A DNA stretch of 64,000 bases from Pirellulales bacterium (GCA_019745975.1 JAIESQ010000038.1:1-64000); one strand, 5' to 3'; positions 1 to 10,129 are shown, counted from the stretch's first letter. The notes: generated by a model not told the origin, from the sequence alone. Numbers and translations are program-made.

Positions 1-312
1 CGGTGAACACGGCTGCGGACCATGCCGAGCGGCGGACATCCCGAGGGTGTCGTCCAACTGATCTGGGTGGGTGGAAAAGTGTCAGGAACCAAATCGACGC
101 CTAGAGCAATAAACGGTTCCTGACACCTTTTCTCTGCCTCACCTTTTCTCTGCCTAGCAGTGCGACAGCCCAGCGCGGTGAACACGGCTGCGGACCATGC
201 CGAGCGGCGGACATCCCGAGGGTGTCGTCCAACTGATCTGGGTGGGTGGAAAGGTGTCAGGAACCAAATCGACGCCTAGAGCAATAAACGGTTCCTGACA
301 CCTTTTCTCTGC
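1..312. repeat. Direct repeat pair with internal REP-like hairpin
   Basis: Positions 1-137 recur at 176-312 with one mismatch noted (offset 175). The first copy touches the window edge, so the true unit may be longer. Each copy carries an inverted repeat with arms of 12-13 bases: 79-90 with 115-127, and 253-265 with 290-302 (arm GGTGTCAGGAACC and its complement), around a 24-base loop. The arrangement resembles REP/REPIN elements mobilised in trans by REP-associated transposases; that assignment is inference, and no transposase is present in the window. Confidence 0.8.
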
Positions 313-494
313 TTGCTGCTTTTCTCTGCCTGGGGGTGGCCCCGATCCCATCGGGGTGCCGCAGGCACAAGAGGTCAATTGGGAAACGTTGCCGCTTGCG
401 AGGTCCGCGCAACACAACTGGCTCTTGTCGCTGCGCGACGAATTGCCTGGTCGCGTAGCGATCGTGACAAGGTCGGTGCCACCCGAACGATGTA

Positions 495-757
495 TCGCAC
501 GCCGAAAAATGTACCAGTCCGCACTGCTAGTTCGTCGGCGGATCGCATGTGCCGAGACAACGCACGAACGGCCGACTACCAAGCAGTGGCACACCCGGAT
601 GACACCGAAAAACGGGACAGTCCCCTGACACGTCGCACGCCGAAAAATGTACGAGTCCGCACTGCTTGTTCGTCGGCGGATCGCATGTGTCGAGGCAACG
701 CCCTGACGGCCGACTACCAAGCAGTGGCACACCCGCGTTTCACCGAAAATCGGGACA
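495..757. repeat. Tandem direct repeat, about 125 bp unit, 138 bp period
   Basis: Positions 495-619 and 633-757 are two diverged copies of one unit, separated by 13 bases. Shared blocks include the starts at 495 and 633 (TCGCACGCCGAAAAATGTAC) and the 3' block CCGACTACCAAGCAGTGGCA. The second copy stops just before the end of the S1-domain gene. No coding function is supported: reading frames through it are not conserved between copies. Function unknown; an intergenic repeat family is most likely. Confidence 0.8.
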
Positions 758-761
758 CCGA

Positions 762-2546
762 TCACCACTTCAGGCCGAACTGTTCCCCGCCCGACGATTT
801 GCCGCGGCCCCCTTTGAGCTTCGCCAGGGCCTTTTCGCGGGCAGCGCGCTGGGCTGGCGTCTCTGTCGGCAATTCGGTCTCGGGCTCTTGGACCTTCAGC
901 GGCGCGGCCATGGCCTTGAGCGCCTTGATCGACAAGCTGATGCGGTGCTTTTCGACATCGACCGAGAGTATTTGGGCGTCGACTTCCTGACCAACCGTGA
1001 GCACGTCGCTGACTCGAAACACGCGCTTGTGGTCGAGCTCGGAAATGTGCACGAGCCCTTCGACGCCCGGCTCGATCTCGACGAAGGCCCCGAAGTCCAT
1101 CAGTTTGGTGACGTGCCCGTGGACCGTGCTGCGCACGGGGAACTTGCTCGTGGCTTGCGTCCAGGGGTTGTCCTGCAAATCCTTGCAACCCAGCGCGATT
1201 TTATGGGTGTTCGGATCGATCTTGAGAACCCGCACCTGTAATCGCTGCCCAACCTGCAGGACTTCATTGGGATGATTGACCCGGGCCCAACTGATCTGGC
1301 TGACGTGCAGCAGTCCATCGACGCCCCCGAGGTCGACGAAGGCACCGAACGGCTGGAGGCTACGGACGACCCCTTCGCGGACCTGTCCGGGGGCCAGCTC
1401 GGTGAGCAATTGGGCCCGCGCCGATTCCTGTTCGCGCTCCAGGTACGCGCGGCGACTGAGGACGAGGTTGCGCTTTTCCGGCTTGGCCTCGGTGACGACA
1501 CATTCCCACTTTTCGCCGACGAATTGCGAAAAGTCCTCGACGCGATAGAGGGCGACCTGGCTGGCCGGTATGAATCCTCGCAGTTGGCCAACTTCGCACT
1601 CGAGCCCGCCTTTGTTATGACCCGTGATGCGGGCTTCGACAACGAGCCCTTCGCTGACTTGCGACCAATCGCCGACGCTGACCGCGCCACCAGGAACGCT
1701 CAGCGTGTAGAGCCCTTCGTCGGCGTCAAAACGGGTGACAACGACTTCGAGATCGCTACCGACGATGGGAGGTTCGGCGAACTGCCGCAACGAGACGATG
1801 CCTTGGTGCTGGCGGCCGACGTCGACGAAGATACTGTCGCGATGCATGCTGACGATGCGACCGGTGAGCCGCGTGTCGGGGGCCAGCTCGCCAGCGCGGC
1901 TCGTGCTGGCCGGCGCACTGAGAAGCGATTCGAGTTCGACGCCCGCCAAGGCGGCGTCGAACTCGGCCTCTTGTTCGGGGGTCAGGCCACGGCGCAGATT
2001 CGGTAAGTCCACGGTATGCACTACGCGTTCGTCGGGGACAACAGTGCGCTGGCGGCGCTCGCGCCGTTTTCCGCGTCCTGACGGCTCGTCGACAACGGGA
2101 GCTTCCGTGGCAGCCGACATGGGAACAGTGGCGGTCTGCAGAGCGGAACCCGACTCGATCGCACCCGCTTCGTCGATGCCGGATGTGATCGGCATAGGGC
2201 GATCGCCCAGAGTGGCCGCTGAGGTCGCGGGCGGCTCCGGCGCTGGTGGGGGGGACGCTGGTGGCGTCTCCGCGCTGGGTGCGGTTACCGCGCGCACCAA
2301 ATCGGGATCGAAGCCGGGCTTGGGTGTCACGCGCGGTTGAAACTTCTCGCGCTGCGAGCCGATGCGGATCCGCGCCCGTTCGCGCGCTTCGGTGGAACTG
2401 GTCGCGTCGCTGGCGGCAGCATCGCTTGCCGGGAGTGTCGCATCCGCGCGCTGTTCGATCGGCGAGGATGTCGTTTCGCCTGATGGTGCGTCGATTGCGG
2501 TGGGGGTGGCTGGGACTCCGGGCTCGGTTTGGTCAGCCAAGTTCAT
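762..2546 (-). CDS. S1 RNA-binding domain protein (ribosomal protein S1-like)
   Basis: A 594-residue protein. The first ~215 residues are low-complexity, rich in Ala, Pro, Glu and Ser, with a basic patch. Four S1 (OB-fold) repeats follow at roughly 222-290, 295-375, 388-465 and 475-550; the last two have the typical F-G-A-F-V-[DE] and G-L-[LV]-H-[IV]-S cores. The C-terminal tail is Lys/Gly-rich. The domain content fits an RNA-binding, ribosome-associated S1-type protein. E. coli S1 has six repeats and no such N-terminal extension, so this may be a lineage-specific S1 paralogue and I give no symbol. The ATG at 2546 is the only good start; its ribosome site is weak. Confidence 0.85.
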   Translation of the reverse strand: MNLADQTEPGVPATPTAIDAPSGETTSSPIEQRADATLPASDAAASDATSSTEARERARIRIGSQREKFQPRVTPKPGFDPDLVRAVTAPSAETPPASPPPAPEPPATSAATLGDRPMPITSGIDEAGAIESGSALQTATVPMSAATEAPVVDEPSGRGKRRERRQRTVVPDERVVHTVDLPNLRRGLTPEQEAEFDAALAGVELESLLSAPASTSRAGELAPDTRLTGRIVSMHRDSIFVDVGRQHQGIVSLRQFAEPPIVGSDLEVVVTRFDADEGLYTLSVPGGAVSVGDWSQVSEGLVVEARITGHNKGGLECEVGQLRGFIPASQVALYRVEDFSQFVGEKWECVVTEAKPEKRNLVLSRRAYLEREQESARAQLLTELAPGQVREGVVRSLQPFGAFVDLGGVDGLLHVSQISWARVNHPNEVLQVGQRLQVRVLKIDPNTHKIALGCKDLQDNPWTQATSKFPVRSTVHGHVTKLMDFGAFVEIEPGVEGLVHISELDHKRVFRVSDVLTVGQEVDAQILSVDVEKHRISLSIKALKAMAAPLKVQEPETELPTETPAQRAAREKALAKLKGGRGKSSGGEQFGLKW

Positions 2547-2776
2547 TGCTGGTCGATCCTGAAACGGCCTGCGCGATGAGTAACGGCGCGAGCGTTGGCT
2601 ATCGAGAATCTCGCGAACGTCCGGCGATACTGGGAACCCCTACCATCGCGATTCAGTGTACGTACGAACGCGGGCGACGCCACCCCCGCTTCCAGCCAAA
2701 TGGCATACTAGGGAACCATGCGCTACATTGAGGTCTTGAGGTCCCCATCACCTCGCGCTGAACGGCCCCGAGAGGT

Positions 2777-3376
2777 GTGACCGTGTTTCAACTCGACCCA
2801 GCGAACTACGGCCCCGTGATCGCCGGACTGCTCGAGCCAAGTCGTCTGCCGGCGCTTGGCCCGGGTCGGCGGGACTCGAAGCTTGCAATGCGGCTGCGGT
2901 CTTTGTCGGCCGCCGACCTCTTTTCCCACGCTCGCGTGACCGACACCTCGATGGCCGCGGCCTGCCTGGCTGGTCTCTGGCTCCACGCGGACGGACTCGA
3001 TGAATCGCACGCGATCAGTCAAACCATCGAGAACGCGACGGGCAGTTTCTGGCACGGGATCATGCACCGCCGCGAAGGGGATTTCGGCAACGCGAAGTAC
3101 TGGTTTCGCCGCGTGGGCCAGCATCCCGTATTCGGTTCGCTCGGCGTAGGAGCTCGGGAGCTCGCGAAGCGATTCGAGAGCCAAGAGGGCGCCGCCATCG
3201 CGCGCCAGTCGTCCTGGGACGCCGGCCGCTGGATCGATCTCTGCCAATTGGCTCAGGAATCTAGCCACAGCGGCCCAACTGTCCAGGGCGCGGACCTCGT
3301 CGACTTCTGCCTGAATGTGCAGGTGCTCGAATGGGGATTGCTCTTCGACTACTCGTATCAACGGGCCGTTTCTTGA
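2777..3376 (+). CDS. Conserved hypothetical protein
   Basis: A 199-residue soluble protein with no signal peptide or membrane segment. The centre reads GSFWHGIMHRREGDFGNAKY (about residues 92-111), a W-H-x3-H-R-R-E-G-D-x2-N-A-K-Y-W-F-R-R core of the kind seen in a conserved bacterial family of unknown function; the repeated small helices resemble TPR-like packing. It starts at GTG 2777 and is divergent from the S1-domain gene across 230 bases. The opposite-strand frame is poorer in composition. Function not assigned. Confidence 0.75.
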   Translation: MTVFQLDPANYGPVIAGLLEPSRLPALGPGRRDSKLAMRLRSLSAADLFSHARVTDTSMAAACLAGLWLHADGLDESHAISQTIENATGSFWHGIMHRREGDFGNAKYWFRRVGQHPVFGSLGVGARELAKRFESQEGAAIARQSSWDAGRWIDLCQLAQESSHSGPTVQGADLVDFCLNVQVLEWGLLFDYSYQRAVS

Positions 3377-3483
3377 CGGAGGAACTCCAAGGTTAGTTTT
3401 TCCAAACCTGATGGCTCCTTGAAGGATGCGTCGCTGACAGGCTAGAATTGACCCGGACGAACCGGCTTCAGAGAGGATCGCTC

Positions 3484-3996
3484 ATGCTGCAATTCGACTT
3501 TGAGAACAGTGTCGCGTACTGGATCTTCGCCACCGCCCATCAGTTGGCCTGCACCATCAACGAGGAGCTGGCAGCGCTGGGCATTACGCACCGGCAATGG
3601 GAAGTCCTGGCGTGGATTTCGTTTGCCGGCGAGATGTCGCAAACCGAGCTGGCCGACAAAATGGGAATCGAAGCCCCCACGCTGGTGGGGGTGCTCGATC
3701 GCATGGAACGCGACGGCTGGATCGTCCGCGTCCCCAGCGAAGTTGATCGCCGCAAGAAGCTGATCCGCCCGACCGAAAAGGTCGAACCCGTGTGGGCTCA
3801 AATGGTGGCCTGCGGTATGGGTATCCGGGCGCGTGCGACACGCGGCCTTGCCCCCGATCAACTGCAATCGCTGCGCGACACCTTGGAAACGATGCGGAAG
3901 AATCTCGCCAAGCCCGTGACCACGGACAAGCTCGAGGCGGCAGCCAGCGATAAGACGCTGGTTTCGCCCGCGCTGACCGGAGATGTCCCCGCCTGA
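3484..3996 (+). CDS. MarR family transcriptional regulator
   Basis: A 170-residue winged-helix regulator. The N-terminal dimerisation helix is followed by a helix-turn-helix around residues 45-75 (MSQTELADKMGIEAPTLVG) and a wing with the MarR-type D-R-R-K-K at about residues 92-96, then a C-terminal dimer helix. MarR proteins usually bind as dimers to palindromes near their own promoter and respond to small ligands. The start is ATG 3484, preceded by AGAGGATC; a frame-open GTG-type start 36 bases upstream has no better signal. The following zinc-ribbon gene is 28 bases downstream, so the two may be co-transcribed. Confidence 0.9.
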   Translation: MLQFDFENSVAYWIFATAHQLACTINEELAALGITHRQWEVLAWISFAGEMSQTELADKMGIEAPTLVGVLDRMERDGWIVRVPSEVDRRKKLIRPTEKVEPVWAQMVACGMGIRARATRGLAPDQLQSLRDTLETMRKNLAKPVTTDKLEAAASDKTLVSPALTGDVPA

Positions 3997-4024
3997 CAAA
4001 GCGTGCCGAAGCGCTTGCTGAAAT

Positions 4025-4612
4025 ATGGCGATCCAGTTCCGCTGCCCGTGCGAGCAGGCCAAGCTGCTCGAAGCTGACGAGTCGCTGGTTGGGCAAGCGA
4101 TTCAATGCCCCTACTGCGAGATGCAGTTCTTGGTGCCGGCGCCTGCGCCGGTGGCTCCTGCGCAACAACCCCGTGGCACACGCTCATCGGCTGGCGGAAC
4201 GGGGCAGTCGCTTCCTAAGCATGGCGGCAGCAGCCGTTCGAGCGCGGCCTGGGAAGGCTCACCACGGCAAGCCGGAACGCTGCCCGAAGCTCCCTCTGCG
4301 CCAGCGATCACGACTGGCACACCGCAGTTGCTGCCTGGCGAAATGCCAGGCGTTGTGCACCTCGCCTGCCCTAGCGGACACGAACTCGAAGTTCCGCGGG
4401 AGCTCTTGGGGACCGACATCGCCTGCCCCGTTTGCGGTGTGGAATTCCGGCTACGGCGCGAGGACACCGACGAATATCGCGCCGAGAAACACGCCGAGCG
4501 CGAGCGCAAGGAGCAGCAGTTCGGCCGCAAGATGATGAATTTCTCGATTGTCGTCGCCGTGCTGGTAGTGCTGGCGATCCTCATCATGGCGCTGTACATC
4601 GGGCTGGCATGA
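4025..4612 (+). CDS. Double zinc-ribbon protein with C-terminal membrane anchor
   Basis: A 195-residue protein. The first zinc ribbon uses C7/C9 and C28/C31 (CPYC); a Pro/Ala/Ser-rich linker follows, then a second ribbon at roughly 118-145 with C-P-S-G-H and C-P-V-C. A Lys/Arg/Glu-rich segment precedes one strongly hydrophobic helix at about 170-193, giving a tail-anchored protein with the ribbons in the cytoplasm. Such paired zinc-ribbon/transmembrane proteins are common in planctomycetes and unassigned in function. It is convergent with the sugar isomerase gene, with 22 bases between stops. Confidence 0.8.
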   Translation: MAIQFRCPCEQAKLLEADESLVGQAIQCPYCEMQFLVPAPAPVAPAQQPRGTRSSAGGTGQSLPKHGGSSRSSAAWEGSPRQAGTLPEAPSAPAITTGTPQLLPGEMPGVVHLACPSGHELEVPRELLGTDIACPVCGVEFRLRREDTDEYRAEKHAERERKEQQFGRKMMNFSIVVAVLVVLAILIMALYIGLA

Positions 4613-4634
4613 AGGGGCCCCGAGGCAGCGCCAG

Positions 4635-5564
4635 TCAGGCAAATTCGTCGCGGACTTTCTCCAGTAGTTTCTTGGTCGCCTTGATGCCTTCGGGCTCGGG
4701 GAGCTTGGACCCTTCGTATTCGATGCCCACGTAGCCGTGGTAGCCGGCAGCCAGCACGATCTTCATCATGCGGCGATAGTCGGTGTGGGCTTCGTTGCCC
4801 GCGGCATCGAAGTCGTGGCTCTTGGCGCTCACGGCCTTGGCGTAGGGCATGAGCTCCTCGACGCCTTGGTAGCGATCGTAATCCTGGCCGGCGGCAACGC
4901 GGAAATTGCCGAAGTCGGGAAGCGTGCCGCAGTTTGGCAGATTCACGAGCTTGATCGTGCCGGCCAGCCAGGCGCCGTTCGACGACAGGCCGCCGTGATT
5001 CTCGACGATCACGTTGATGCCGGCCGAGGCGGCGAACTCACTGACGCGCCGCAAACCGTCGGCCGCCAGCTTCTGCGCTTCGTCGGGCGAGCCGCTCGAT
5101 TGGGCGTTCACGCGGATCGAATGGCAACCGAGGAACTTCGCGGCCTCGACCCAGGGATAGTGGCTTTCGATGGCTTTGGTGCGCCGCGCCGCGTCGGCAT
5201 CTCCCAAGGCCCCTTCGCCGTCGATCATGATGAGCAGACTCTTGACGCCGAGATCGGCCGCGCGTTTGCGCATCTCTTCCAGATAGGCCTGATCCTTGGC
5301 TTTGGTCTTGAAGAATTGATTGACGTACTCCACGGCCGTGATGCCGTAATCTTCCTTCGACACGCGGGCGAAGTCGAGATTGTCGAGCTTCTTGGCGAAC
5401 AGTGCGCGATGCAACGACCACTCGGCCAGCGAGATTTCGAACAAGGGCTTGTCCTCCGGGGCCAACGCCCGAGCTGTTTGAGCAGTAGCCGCGATGAAGC
5501 CTGCAGTGCCAGCGGCGGCAACGGCGGATTGCAAGAAAGTACGACGATCGCATGGTTGGAACAT
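4635..5564 (-). CDS. Tat-exported sugar phosphate isomerase/epimerase-like protein
   Basis: A 309-residue AP-endonuclease-2-fold TIM barrel (xylose isomerase-like). The N-terminus has a twin-arginine signal (D-R-R-T-F-L at residues 6-11, then an Ala/Gly-rich core), so the folded enzyme is probably exported. Typical metal-site strands are visible: the VEYV strand near residue 75, VENHGG near 190, DFGNF near 215, a His-Thr-Asp segment near 255 and GIEYEG near 280. The substrate cannot be told; proteins of this type act on keto-sugars or inositols. It is monocistronic by spacing. Confidence 0.85.
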   Translation of the reverse strand: MFQPCDRRTFLQSAVAAAGTAGFIAATAQTARALAPEDKPLFEISLAEWSLHRALFAKKLDNLDFARVSKEDYGITAVEYVNQFFKTKAKDQAYLEEMRKRAADLGVKSLLIMIDGEGALGDADAARRTKAIESHYPWVEAAKFLGCHSIRVNAQSSGSPDEAQKLAADGLRRVSEFAASAGINVIVENHGGLSSNGAWLAGTIKLVNLPNCGTLPDFGNFRVAAGQDYDRYQGVEELMPYAKAVSAKSHDFDAAGNEAHTDYRRMMKIVLAAGYHGYVGIEYEGSKLPEPEGIKATKKLLEKVRDEFA

Positions 5565-5673
5565 GCTGACCTCCCGCGGATGCGAAGTGAAGTTGTCCGG
5601 GCATTATTAAAGGGCGTCGCCCGCGACGAAGCAAGGGACGCGCGTTGTCGCCCGACGGAATCGCGTGTGGCGT

Positions 5674-7032
5674 TCAGGGGCCTACGTTTGCGTCTTGCGG
5701 GGCCAGCGCGGCCTCGATATCGCGGGCGATGCGCGTGGCGACGGCGGCGTTTCCACGACCATTGAGGTGGCAGGGGTCGATGTAAACGTGCGTGTTGCCA
5801 ACCCCGTCCAGAGCGTCGCTCAGGTCGATCACGTCCTGAAGTACGGCAAACTCACGGTTGGCCGCCGCGGTAGCCATCTTGGCGCGTAACGTTTGAAGCA
5901 CCTGCAAGACGAACGCGCGCTCGCCGCGCTCATCGAACTCCCGCAAGTACCCCTGCTCTTCCGCCGAAGGGGAGGCCTTGGTCCACAACGTTGGTTGCCA
6001 ATAGATCAGTGCGGCGAACCCATAGTGAGCTTGCAAGGCCTTGAGCGTGCGGAGATTGAACGCATAGGCGCGGATCGTCTCTTCTGCCACGTAGCGCGTT
6101 GCGATTTCAACGATCACCTTGCTCTTCTGTTCCTGATCAAAAGAGCCCGCCGCGGATCTCCGTGCAAGGTATTCGGCGCGGAATCGCGGATCGTTTTGCA
6201 ACTGTTCGATGTGGTTGATCCAGGCATCCTTGGTGATCTGCCCTTCGATAAGAATGTAGTTCCGCGGGGAGAAGATTTTGTAGAGCGCGAGACTCTCGAT
6301 CAGCTCTTGCAGGACATCGGTCGTCGCAGGATTCGTGTACGACCCGAACTCGCGGCGGCGATTGTTCTCGCTCATCGTCAGCCCGGCTTGCACATTCTGA
6401 TAGGCTGAGAGGCTGTCGTTGAACCCGGAGTACATCACCACCGCGCGCGGCACACGTCCAGCCCGGCACTCAAGGGCCAACGTCGTTACCTCCTGCGTGC
6501 TGACATAACCGAGCTGTCCAAAGTTGACGACCTGGAATTGTTCGGGCAGTCGCAACGAGCGCCAGACACACGAGGGGATGGTCTGATCGTCCGGCACCAT
6601 GTCACCATAAATGGTCGATCCACCGAAAAACGCCAACGTTTGTGGAGTCGCCACCTGCTGACTCACGGGACAAACGCTGCGGCGCACTCCGTCGGCGTTG
6701 ATCTTGATGTACTGGCCATCGTATGGGCGTGCACGCCAATAGGTGTACGGCGACCAGCGTATTGGAATCTGCTCGAAATACCCGGCCTGGCTCCCCACGA
6801 ATTCGCGCGCGAGCGCGTTCTGCTCCGCCTCGCCAGCGGCAGGCAACGCCCGCACGGCAGCCGCGCGCAGTTCGTGGGGAATCCGAGTGCGACCGAGCCA
6901 CCAACGGGCCACGACCTCCAATGCGATCATCAACACCAGAACGATGCCCATGACCAGCCACGTGTAGCGAACGACGGCGAGTAGAGCCCCCGCGAAACGT
7001 CGAATTGGCGTACGAGCAGGCGATTTGGTCAT
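5674..7032 (-). CDS. Membrane-anchored SGNH/GDSL hydrolase-like protein
   Basis: A 452-residue protein with a single N-terminal membrane helix (about 15-38) and a large extracytoplasmic domain. SGNH blocks are present: FFGGSTIYGD holds the nucleophile Ser, GFNDS is the Asn block and DPCHLNGRG the Asp-x-x-His block. Such proteins are esterases or O-acetyl-transfer enzymes acting on cell-surface glycans, or AlgX/DltD-like accessory proteins. The start ATG 7032 is preceded by AGAGGA; the frame extends 42 codons upstream without a better start. It is divergent from the polytopic membrane gene, so the pair may share a regulatory region and act on the same surface polymer (inference). Confidence 0.8.
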   Translation of the reverse strand: MTKSPARTPIRRFAGALLAVVRYTWLVMGIVLVLMIALEVVARWWLGRTRIPHELRAAAVRALPAAGEAEQNALAREFVGSQAGYFEQIPIRWSPYTYWRARPYDGQYIKINADGVRRSVCPVSQQVATPQTLAFFGGSTIYGDMVPDDQTIPSCVWRSLRLPEQFQVVNFGQLGYVSTQEVTTLALECRAGRVPRAVVMYSGFNDSLSAYQNVQAGLTMSENNRRREFGSYTNPATTDVLQELIESLALYKIFSPRNYILIEGQITKDAWINHIEQLQNDPRFRAEYLARRSAAGSFDQEQKSKVIVEIATRYVAEETIRAYAFNLRTLKALQAHYGFAALIYWQPTLWTKASPSAEEQGYLREFDERGERAFVLQVLQTLRAKMATAAANREFAVLQDVIDLSDALDGVGNTHVYIDPCHLNGRGNAAVATRIARDIEAALAPQDANVGP

Positions 7033-7281
7033 GGATCCTCTGGCTCCGCGAATTGACGGGGCAATCACGCGTCGTATTAGAAGTTGCACAATTCGCCCAA
7101 GCAAGCTACCGCTTGTGCAAGCGAATACGCAGCAGCGACGTTCGAGTTGGCGCGGCAATTGAGCGATCCATCGACAAAGCCCTCCGTCCAGAGCTAGCTC
7201 AATGCTCGCTTGCGACTAAAATGGCAAAACTCACGCGCGAAGCCCCGCGCGGCCGGCTGGCATACACGATTGCGCACATTG

Positions 7282-9210
7282 ATGGCGACAACCTCTCAAG
7301 CCGATGAGTCCTCGGCACGTGCTAGCGGGTTAACGCTCTTAGCGGTCTTTGTTGCGCTCCTTGTGACAGGGACGTTCGTCCGCTGGCCATTTGCGCGCGT
7401 AGGCCTGCTAAACGACGACTTCAACTTTCTGCAAGAGATCGGCCTACTAGAAACCGGTCGGCTCTCAGCGCTACGCTTCTTGCTGAGCGCACACGGCCCG
7501 CATCTGATGCCGCTTTGGGAAGCGATTTTCTGGCTCGAATGGCAACTGTTCGGCTTGGAATTCGCGGCCTGGCGCGTGACGATCGGCATGGCGCATGCGC
7601 TGGCGGGTTGCGTCCTATTCGCCATCTTGCGGCGCTCTCAATTGAGCACGCTAGGGGCTCTCACGGCTGCGGCCGCGTGGGGCATCATTGGTGCTGAGAG
7701 CTTTGAAGGACCTTTGATTCTGATCATGTGTGGCAACATCACGGTCTCGCTGCTCGGCATCCTGGGGGCGATGGCCTGCGTGGCTGGCGCTGGCGACCGC
7801 TCGGGATGGTCGCGAGTTGCGACCTTCGTTGGCGCTGGATTGATCGCTATCGGTGCCTGGTCGACTTCCATCTTTCTGATGCCGGCCAGTCTGTTGCAAA
7901 TCGTTCTGCTGCGTAAGCGGCTCGGCGTGCGCTATGTGCGCTGGATCTGTGCCTGGCTGATTGTGTTCATGGTGGCTTGCTTGTCAGAAGCGTTCGTGGT
8001 GACGATGGCCGGGGGCGAGCGAGCCCACCTGCCTTCCGTCGGCGATGCTTGCCGGCGCGCCATGGCAATCGCCGCGAATTCTCTCGCGGTGCTATCGCAC
8101 GAGCGGATTCCCGAGTTGAACTATCTACAAGCCGAGATTGAAAAACGCGAGGTTGTCGATCCGCTGCGTCGCGACTTTGCAACGCTCGTTTCAGAGCACG
8201 ACGGGCGCGGCTGGGCTGGCACGAAGCTGGGCTGGCATGGCTTGCGAACCGGTCTCGGCGAGGCCGCGCTGGCAGCCGCCATCGTCGGACTGGCTGTGCG
8301 CGGTCGCCATCGATGGGCGATTCTGCTCGTGGCTTGGACCGGTTGCGTGCCCTTGGTGCTGATGTCGAGCCTCGGTGGAACGGCGCGAAGCATGGAAGAG
8401 TCTGCGCAGTACGCCCGGTACCTGTACGTCCCGAGCCTGGTGTGGTGCACAACGCTTGGAGTCACGATTGACAGTCTCTTCAAATGCGCCTGGGTGCCGC
8501 GGCGACTATCGCGCTCCTCTGCACAAAAGACCCTAGTCGCTGTGGTCGTGTTCGCCTGGTTGCTGATGCTTGCTCATCAAAGGTACGCCGCCAAATACTC
8601 GCGCGACGTGTTCGAGTGGCTATCCGGCGGATCGATGGCGCGTTTGGCGATGCAGCGCGAACTGTTGTCTGCGCTCGCCACTCGCTCCGCCGCGGAACGA
8701 GTACCACTGCGGGTCGTCGATTATGCGGTGGACGTGCCGGTACCAGCGAAGAGCTATTGGCCGGTTTCGGCTTTTGCTGCAACCTTTAGACCAACGGCGC
8801 CGAGCTCGTTAACCTTCGTTTCGGCAGCTACAGCGACCGACGATGACTGGCGTCGTATGGTCGAAACGTTACGGCAGCAAGAGTCGCCTGCGGCGCTGGC
8901 GTTGGCCGACGAAATCGAGCCCCTCGTCCGACAATGGCGCCTGCTGGCGTGGATGCGGCAGTTTGCTGAGCAAGAGCTGCTAGTCGTCAGGCTTCCGGGC
9001 ATGAAGTTTAGCTTGCCAACTCGCGAATTGGATTGCGATGAGGTGCTGGCAACCGAGGGATACGAAGCAAGCGCGTTCTTTAGCTGCGCGTCAGTGGCCG
9101 CGCCCTTAACGGCTACCGAACGCGAAGCGCTGCGCCAGCGGCTGTTGAAGAGTACCGCGCCTGAAGCCAGGACTTGGCTCGCTATGCTGTTTCCGGACCA
9201 GTCACCGTAG
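7282..9210 (+). CDS. Polytopic membrane protein, GT-C glycosyltransferase-like
   Basis: A 642-residue protein with about ten predicted membrane helices in the first ~420 residues and a soluble C-terminal domain. In the first loop after helix 1 it has L-N-D-D-F-N-F (near residue 50), the position at which GT-C lipid-sugar-dependent glycosyltransferases carry an acidic pair. No other family signature is certain. ATG 7282 is chosen because it precedes the first helix; the open frame begins 24 codons earlier. The stop overlaps that of the convergent epimerase gene by nine bases. The context of epimerase, nucleotidyltransferase and GT2 genes fits surface glycan assembly. Confidence 0.7.
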   Translation: MATTSQADESSARASGLTLLAVFVALLVTGTFVRWPFARVGLLNDDFNFLQEIGLLETGRLSALRFLLSAHGPHLMPLWEAIFWLEWQLFGLEFAAWRVTIGMAHALAGCVLFAILRRSQLSTLGALTAAAAWGIIGAESFEGPLILIMCGNITVSLLGILGAMACVAGAGDRSGWSRVATFVGAGLIAIGAWSTSIFLMPASLLQIVLLRKRLGVRYVRWICAWLIVFMVACLSEAFVVTMAGGERAHLPSVGDACRRAMAIAANSLAVLSHERIPELNYLQAEIEKREVVDPLRRDFATLVSEHDGRGWAGTKLGWHGLRTGLGEAALAAAIVGLAVRGRHRWAILLVAWTGCVPLVLMSSLGGTARSMEESAQYARYLYVPSLVWCTTLGVTIDSLFKCAWVPRRLSRSSAQKTLVAVVVFAWLLMLAHQRYAAKYSRDVFEWLSGGSMARLAMQRELLSALATRSAAERVPLRVVDYAVDVPVPAKSYWPVSAFAATFRPTAPSSLTFVSAATATDDDWRRMVETLRQQESPAALALADEIEPLVRQWRLLAWMRQFAEQELLVVRLPGMKFSLPTRELDCDEVLATEGYEASAFFSCASVAAPLTATEREALRQRLLKSTAPEARTWLAMLFPDQSP

Positions 9211-10125
9211 GCGAAACTCGGCGACAAGCTGCGCCAATCGCTCTTCGAGTACCGCCGCCGGGGCATACTTAAGCAATTGCCTGGCGCGCGTCAGGTCGGC
9301 AACCGAGTTGCGCAATTCCCCCGACTGCTCTGGGCCGTGCGTAAAGTTGGGCGTCGTAACGACAGCCTTGGCGATCAGCATCGCCAGCTCGTTGACCGTG
9401 GTGCCGCGGCCGCTACCGACGTTGATGCACTGGCCGACAGCCGCTGACTCATGACCAGCGGCCAGGCAGGCCCGTACCACGTCGCTGACGTGCACGAAAT
9501 CACGACATTGCTCGCCCTCGCCGTAAATCGTGCAGGGAAGCCCCTGCAAGAGCCGGGTGATGAAGATGGTCACGACTCCGACGTAGGGGCTGAACGCTTG
9601 TCGCGGTCCATAGGTGTTAAAGAAACGCAGCACGACCGGCTCGACGCCGAACGCGGGAGCCGCCAACAGCACAAACTCTTCGGCCGCTAACTTGGAAATG
9701 CCGTAGGGACTCAAGGGGCGCGTGGGGTGCGATTCAGCATTGGCTGTACCTGGCTCGGCGTCGGCATAGACAGCCATCGAGCTAGCCAGCACAAAGCGCG
9801 TCACGCCGGCCGCGGCCGCTGCTTTGAGCATCACCAGCGTGCCGGTGACGTTCGTGGTGTTGTGTTCGACCATGAAGTCGAACGAATCACGCACGCTGAC
9901 GCGCGCGGCCAGGTGAAAGACAACATCGACGGCTTGGCAGGCCTGCTGGGCAAGCTGCGAGTCGCCGACATTTCCCTCGAAAAACTCCGCCTCGTCGGGC
10001 ACCTGTTCGCGGCGCCCCGTGGCCAGATTGTCGAGCACCCGCACCTGCCAACCGGCTGCCAGCAAGGCATCAACGAGGTGCGAACCAATGAAGCCTGCCC
10101 CGCCAGTAACGAGCGCGCGTGGCAT
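9202..10125 (-). CDS. NAD-dependent nucleotide-sugar epimerase/dehydratase
   Basis: A 307-residue extended SDR. The Rossmann glycine motif is TGGAGFIGSH at residues 7-16, the Ser is in ASSMAVY, and Tyr/Lys are in PYGISKLAAE. The pattern is that of UDP-glucose/UDP-GlcNAc 4-epimerase-like enzymes or NDP-sugar dehydratases; the exact substrate cannot be read. ATG 10125 lies four bases after the stop of the nucleotidyltransferase gene, so the two are probably co-translated and act in one nucleotide-sugar pathway. A start seven codons upstream would overlap the preceding gene. Confidence 0.9.
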   Translation of the reverse strand: MPRALVTGGAGFIGSHLVDALLAAGWQVRVLDNLATGRREQVPDEAEFFEGNVGDSQLAQQACQAVDVVFHLAARVSVRDSFDFMVEHNTTNVTGTLVMLKAAAAAGVTRFVLASSMAVYADAEPGTANAESHPTRPLSPYGISKLAAEEFVLLAAPAFGVEPVVLRFFNTYGPRQAFSPYVGVVTIFITRLLQGLPCTIYGEGEQCRDFVHVSDVVRACLAAGHESAAVGQCINVGSGRGTTVNELAMLIAKAVVTTPNFTHGPEQSGELRNSVADLTRARQLLKYAPAAVLEERLAQLVAEFRLR

Positions 10126-10129
10126 GCTG

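Noticed and set aside
1-760. Repeats at the left end as a CRISPR array
   Set aside because: There are only two copies of each unit, the units are over 120 bases long, and there are no regular unique spacers or cas genes.
154-1188. 344-codon minus-strand frame across the left repeats
   Set aside because: It runs through two non-coding repeat families and overlaps the S1-domain gene out of frame; the repeated translation only mirrors DNA repeats.
4737-5765. 342-codon plus-strand open frame opposite the sugar isomerase gene
   Set aside because: Antisense to a gene with a Tat signal and barrel motifs; no ribosome site and no recognisable domain.
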